From: Antedon mediterranea
Lineage: Eukaryota > Echinodermata > Crinoidea > Comatulida > Antedonidae
Assembly: GCF_964355755.1 (NCBI RefSeq)
Contig: NC_092670.1
Span: forward strand, 19,591,201 to 19,655,200
DNA: 64,000 bases
Direction of reading: 5' to 3'
The notes beneath the pieces were generated by a model. It was not told the DNA's origin, ran no database searches, and saw only the letters and a list, made by a program, of their open reading frames with translations. How positions within the stretch are numbered: position 1 is the stretch's first letter; each line of letters opens with the position of its first letter. Of the stretch, positions 54,804 to 64,000 are shown one piece after another. The position numbers and the translations under genes were made by a program.

Positions 54804-56039
54804 GTTTTATCTAAATTAAAATTGTTTAACGATTGTTAGTCTCTTGTAACTCCTCATAAGTTGATGGGAAGTCTTAAAAAACAGTGCAGCAGTAAAAACT
54901 AGTATACATAATACATGCTTCCTGTATTCTATGCTCACGTGTAAGCAGGTGGAATAGGTTACAACTTTCAGACTATATGAGATATGTATTGTTCGGATAG
55001 ATGACTTCCAAGAAAGTAAACCACAACATCCAAACATGGTTCAACAACTTTGAACTTGAGACCAATATATGTAGAAAATGTTGATTGGTTCAATGATCGG
55101 TAAAAAAATGTTTCTTTTGATAATATATTGTCTTTTGATGAGGATAGATTCGTTAAGACCACATAATCATTAAAACTACTAAAATGAATTAATCACGCTA
55201 ATCATCGTCCGTTATGTGTAACGTGGTAGGGGCGTGGTAGTAAGTATAATTTTGGTTGAGCACATTATATAAAGATTTCATTATTCATACTTTGAGAATA
55301 TTCCACATATCAGTTTATATGAGCTTCTCTAGTTTATCTTAATTACCATCTGGCTGCCTGTTTATTTAGATACTAGGGCTCGCACGGTATTCTAACTTGG
55401 TGGGTGGGTACGTAGGTGCAGCTCGGTAAGGTGAAGAACAAGTTTGCGTTGTTCTTAAGGTCGTCAAGGTCAAGGTCAAATCTAAAAATTGTCTCTGATC
55501 GAGCTAAAACTTGGGTAAAATAATCCTGATGATATGGTGAGTATTAATTCGATATCGAGGAGGGCTATGTCAAATTTCAAGGAAATATTTAAAAATTGCT
55601 CTGATAGACCTGAAATTTGGGTAATGTCTTCAAAGTTGGTGGGTGGGTGCAGCTCGTTCGTTAGGTCTTCAAGGTCAAATTTTCAATTGCTCTGATCATA
55701 GAGATAATATCTCTATGCTCTGATCGACCTTAAATGTCAATGGTCAAGGTAAATTTTTTTCCGATGGACCTGAAACTTGGGTAAAGTAAGCATCAGGATA
55801 TAGGATGAGTATACCCTCTCTGGGGGGAGTATACTTTGTAGTTATGGTAAATCAGGATGATCCTGTTTGTTGGCGCGTCATCAACAATGGCAAACGATAG
55901 ATAATAATGAAATGCATATTCGGCTTTCCATAGTTATGGAAATCTGCTGCCACCAACCTTTCATTGGGCACACGCCGCGACCGCGAGTTTTTTGTACGTT
56001 GTGTCTGCGCCGTACATATAACATTGTATTTGTATAAAA
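54804..56039. other. Intergenic between the array and PHF5A; repeat with GGTCAAGGTCA motifs
   Basis: No coding region. About 55380-55850 is a dispersed repeat with AAGGTCAAGGTCAA and CTTGGGTAAA motifs, opening CTAGGGCTCGCACGG. About 55960-56000 is locally GC-rich with an ATTGG (inverse CCAAT) box near 55963, plausibly the PHF5A promoter, some 75 bp before its ATG. Confidence 0.5.
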
Positions 56040-57043
56040 ATGGCTAAACATCATCCTGATTTAATCTTTTGTAGAAAGCAAGCAGGAGTTGGTAATTATC
56101 TTTATTCGAATTCGTAGTCATTAGTGATTATTTGCTATAGATTAGATGTCAAATAAGAGCCAAACTAGAGGTTCTAATCCAGCTAGTCTAGCCTAAAAGC
56201 CAGGCCGTGTGTGGGTGGCTATTCTCTACTTCAAAAGGACGGATCTGTGCCTAACTAAGGATCTGCCAGGTAGCCAAACTTAGGCCTAGCTAGTTCGGAC
56301 TGCAGTACTGCGTTAAGGCGGTAGGCTACCTAGCTAGAGTAGGCTAGGCTAAAAATTGTCTTTTATTCACTATTTTCTTTACCCACCATTGCCTAGAGGG
56401 ATGTTTTTTTTAGGTTTAGTAGCGGGCTGAACGCCCGATTGTCTCGGTGTTTACTGTATAGTGTCTGTCGGAATCTGTACTGAATGGGCAGTTAAGTTCT
56501 GACAGTGCCGGAATCCTAACCACAGCGTTAAATAAATGTGGTACTGGTAGCTAATTTAGTATGACCAGCAACTTGTTTTCTTTATTTACAGCTATTGGTA
56601 GGTTGTGCGAGAAATGTGATGGAAAATGTGTTATATGTGACTCATATGTGCGTCCATGTACATTGGTTCGTATATGTGATGAATGTAACTATGGGTCATA
56701 TCAAGGAAGATGCGTAATCTGTGGAGGCCCCGGGGTGTCGGATGCATACTATTGCAAAGAGTGTACAGTCCAAGAAAAAGATGTAAGTATGCCAGAGACA
56801 CTGTTATTTATTGAATATGATAAACCCCTCATGTTTTAATCTTCCTACTGGCAGTTACCATGTCTCAATTTACTTCAACATGGTTTATTGTGAATTTTTC
56901 TTTCCACATCTTCCTATTTACACATTTAACATCATATTTTTCAATTTTTTTAGCGTGATGGATGCCCTAAGATTGTTAACCTTGGAAGTGCAAAGACAGA
57001 CTTGTTCTACGAACGAAAGAAGTATGGATTCAAGAAAAGATGA
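56040..57043 (+). CDS. PHF5A: PHF5A (PHD finger-like protein 5A, SF3b subunit), complete, three exons
   Basis: Exons 56040-56091, 56592-56782 and 56954-57043 join in phase across GT-AG introns to give exactly 110 residues, the length known for this protein. It begins [17 protein letters not shown] and ends [14 protein letters not shown]. The middle is a string of CxxC pairs ([31 protein letters not shown]) that form the knotted zinc fold. PHF5A is a subunit of SF3b in the U2 snRNP and helps bind the branch-point adenosine during splicing; it is among the most conserved eukaryotic proteins. A poly(A) signal AATAAA is at 57158-57163. It is convergent with the fibropellin-like gene. Confidence 0.98.
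56485..56530. repeat. Solo end of the 46845-47825 transposon family, in PHF5A intron 1
   Basis: GTGCCGGAATCCTAACCACA with neighbouring GGCAGTTAAG matches the right terminus of the inner transposon. No partner end is visible nearby. Confidence 0.65.
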
Positions 57044-58597
57044 TGTGCAAGATTGCTTGTTGCACTAGTGTATTGTACAGGGCTGGCCTTTATCAATATT
57101 TTTTTCTAAGTAAAGCTAGTTAAGCAGTGCTTATGTGAAAAACTGAATATTTATCAAAATAAAACCATTTTTTTTTATCTTAAAAAGTGGAAGACAATAA
57201 GCACAAATATTTGCTTAGGTGTTTTTTGGAAAAAAACTTAAGAAAAATCATTGACTTAACAAGTTAGATGAATCCTACCCACTCCTTATTACTAGGCTGG
57301 GAGTGGACAAGGATGGGAATTCTATCATTACATTTGATAGATAAAAGGGGGTGGTTACAGTGAACTACAAACATCATAGTGTGTGGGCAAATAAAAAGAC
57401 TTTTAACTGACCTTGTTGGGAACAACGGATGACCCCAATCCCGGAGATATTATGATGTTAATGTTAAGGATGTTTTATTATACAGTAGTTCAAGTCACTG
57501 TTTTGAGCAAAATTATGTATATATATTTAGCTATCAACGCTCACCAGACCTAAAAATGTACAACAATACTTGAATAATACAGAAATACAAAATATGAAAC
57601 TTAAATTCCATTAAAACAATTGCCTATTTTGTACATATTTTAAAATAAATTGTGTATTAACATGACAGATTTTGAAAATAAATTAACAGAAAAAAAATAG
57701 CGGACTTCAGTTTTTTACCCTCAATATTTATTTCTTTAAAAATATATTCACATGCGGACGGCTGACAATGTCCGTTTTATCTATTTTACGTGGCTTTTGG
57801 TAGATGTTTGCATTTCCTCAACCACTGTATAGGGCATCACTTTTCTCAAAATGATTACATTAAGGGGTAACCAATATTATTGCTCTTATTGGGCAGATTT
57901 TGGGTAAGAGAGCAACATATAAAAGGGGATTGTTGTAGGCTGTATGCCCTCTGTTATGTGCCTATGTAACGACCAGTAATTAATATTAATAAATTAAACA
58001 TTAGTCAACTTATCAAATTTATTATGAAGGTTACTCATAAATATGTCAATAGGTCTACAGTGCTCCGACATACAAATCTATTACAATTTACATTTTGAAC
58101 GTTATTGAATATTTACATTTTTTTAAAAAAACAAAATATACAAAAAATGTAAAAATACTAATCTAAACAGGGAGTTAACTCCCTGATCTAACATTTACTA
58201 AAATAATGTTTTCTTCGTGGTTAATTTGTTTGTAAGTACTAAAACATAATGCTATTTTCAATAATTCAATTAAAAACATTTCTGTTCATTCTGTATTAAT
58301 TAATGTTAGGCAAGAGAACATTTGGCAGTTAAGCAGTTATACATAGATTAAACAAGGGAAGCATACAGCATAAACATCACACACTGCTGAGTCACCTGCT
58401 TCGACCTGAAGAGCACTAAAGATATGTGGACACCTTTAATTATTCACTTCTATTGTTTCTTTGTACACTTTATAATATGTTTATGCTTTGTACACTTATA
58501 ATGCTTTATGTATGTTTTCTTGAATACATTTTGTACACATATTTTTACAAATCTTTGTGTAATACAGTAACAGTTTATTAAGATCATCAAGTCTTGT
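57044..58597. other. Convergent intergenic region / 3' UTRs of PHF5A and the fibropellin-like gene
   Basis: No gene seen. It contains the PHF5A poly(A) signal at 57158. On the minus strand AATAAA occurs at 58579-58574, close after the fibropellin-like stop. Confidence 0.55.
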
Positions 58598-63830
<5,233 letters not shown>

Positions 63831-64000
63831 CTGAAATGAAATCATTTTAAAAACATTCATTATTTAGAATAATAACACTGCAAACTTTATACAAGACGGT
63901 ACTATCGTGATCCGTGGATTAAAATCTCTCATATTTTAAGTATGGAAATCAGGCAAGCCAAAGCCATTACACAATTGAAGAAAATTCTTAACGAACACCT
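63831..64000. other. Intron of the fibropellin-like gene at the window edge
   Basis: Follows the acceptor of the exon at 63717-63830 (minus strand). No further exon is visible before the edge. Confidence 0.7.

Overview
The window is animal nuclear DNA, most likely from an echinoderm. Coding sequence is split by GT-AG introns, the background is AT-rich and full of short palindromes of the TAGGCCTA type, and the right end carries a fibropellin-like gene (EGF repeats followed by an avidin domain), an architecture best known from echinoderms. The species cannot be fixed from the sequence; no prokaryotic feature, CRISPR array or rRNA gene was seen.

Layout, left to right. (1) 1-10.1 kb, + strand: last nine coding exons of a TMC (transmembrane channel-like) gene. 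Its introns hold a pogo-like TA-flanked element, a ~3.6-kb array of a 24-bp minisatellite, a 72-78-bp tandem repeat, a fold-back element and MITEs. (2) 11.8-54.8 kb, - strand: a tandem array of at least eight copies, plus a relic, of a single-coding-exon sulfotransferase-like gene. Copies 1, 3 and 4 are open from start to stop; copies 2, 5, 6, 7 and 8 are broken in different ways. Copies 5-7 lie in recent ~2.7-kb segmental duplications. (3) Two large mobile elements sit inside the array. An apparently full-length two-ORF LINE (27610-34330, target-site duplication of at least 13 bp) splits copy 6 near codon 10. A 16.4-kb Helitron (35431-51845, - strand) with an intact 1439-aa Rep/helicase protein lies in the flank of copy 7, and its empty site is preserved in a paralogous flank. 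The Helitron carries a 6.3-kb terminal-inverted-repeat element full of CAACGTTG motifs, which itself contains a 981-bp element with 9-bp target duplications, which in turn contains a MITE: four nested levels. (4) 56.0-57.0 kb, + strand: a complete three-exon PHF5A gene (SF3b splicing subunit, 110 aa). (5) 58.6-63.8 kb, - strand: 3' part of a fibropellin-like gene, with nine EGF exons of exactly 114 bp and a C-terminal avidin domain on three exons; its 5' part lies beyond the right edge.

The host genes are not an operon and no shared pathway is evident. The theme of the window is a fast-evolving tandem gene family (duplication, apparent cassette exchange, pseudogenisation) used as a landing site by mobile elements. 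Because the flanks are duplicated, several insertions can be dated relative to one another and their ends defined to the base.
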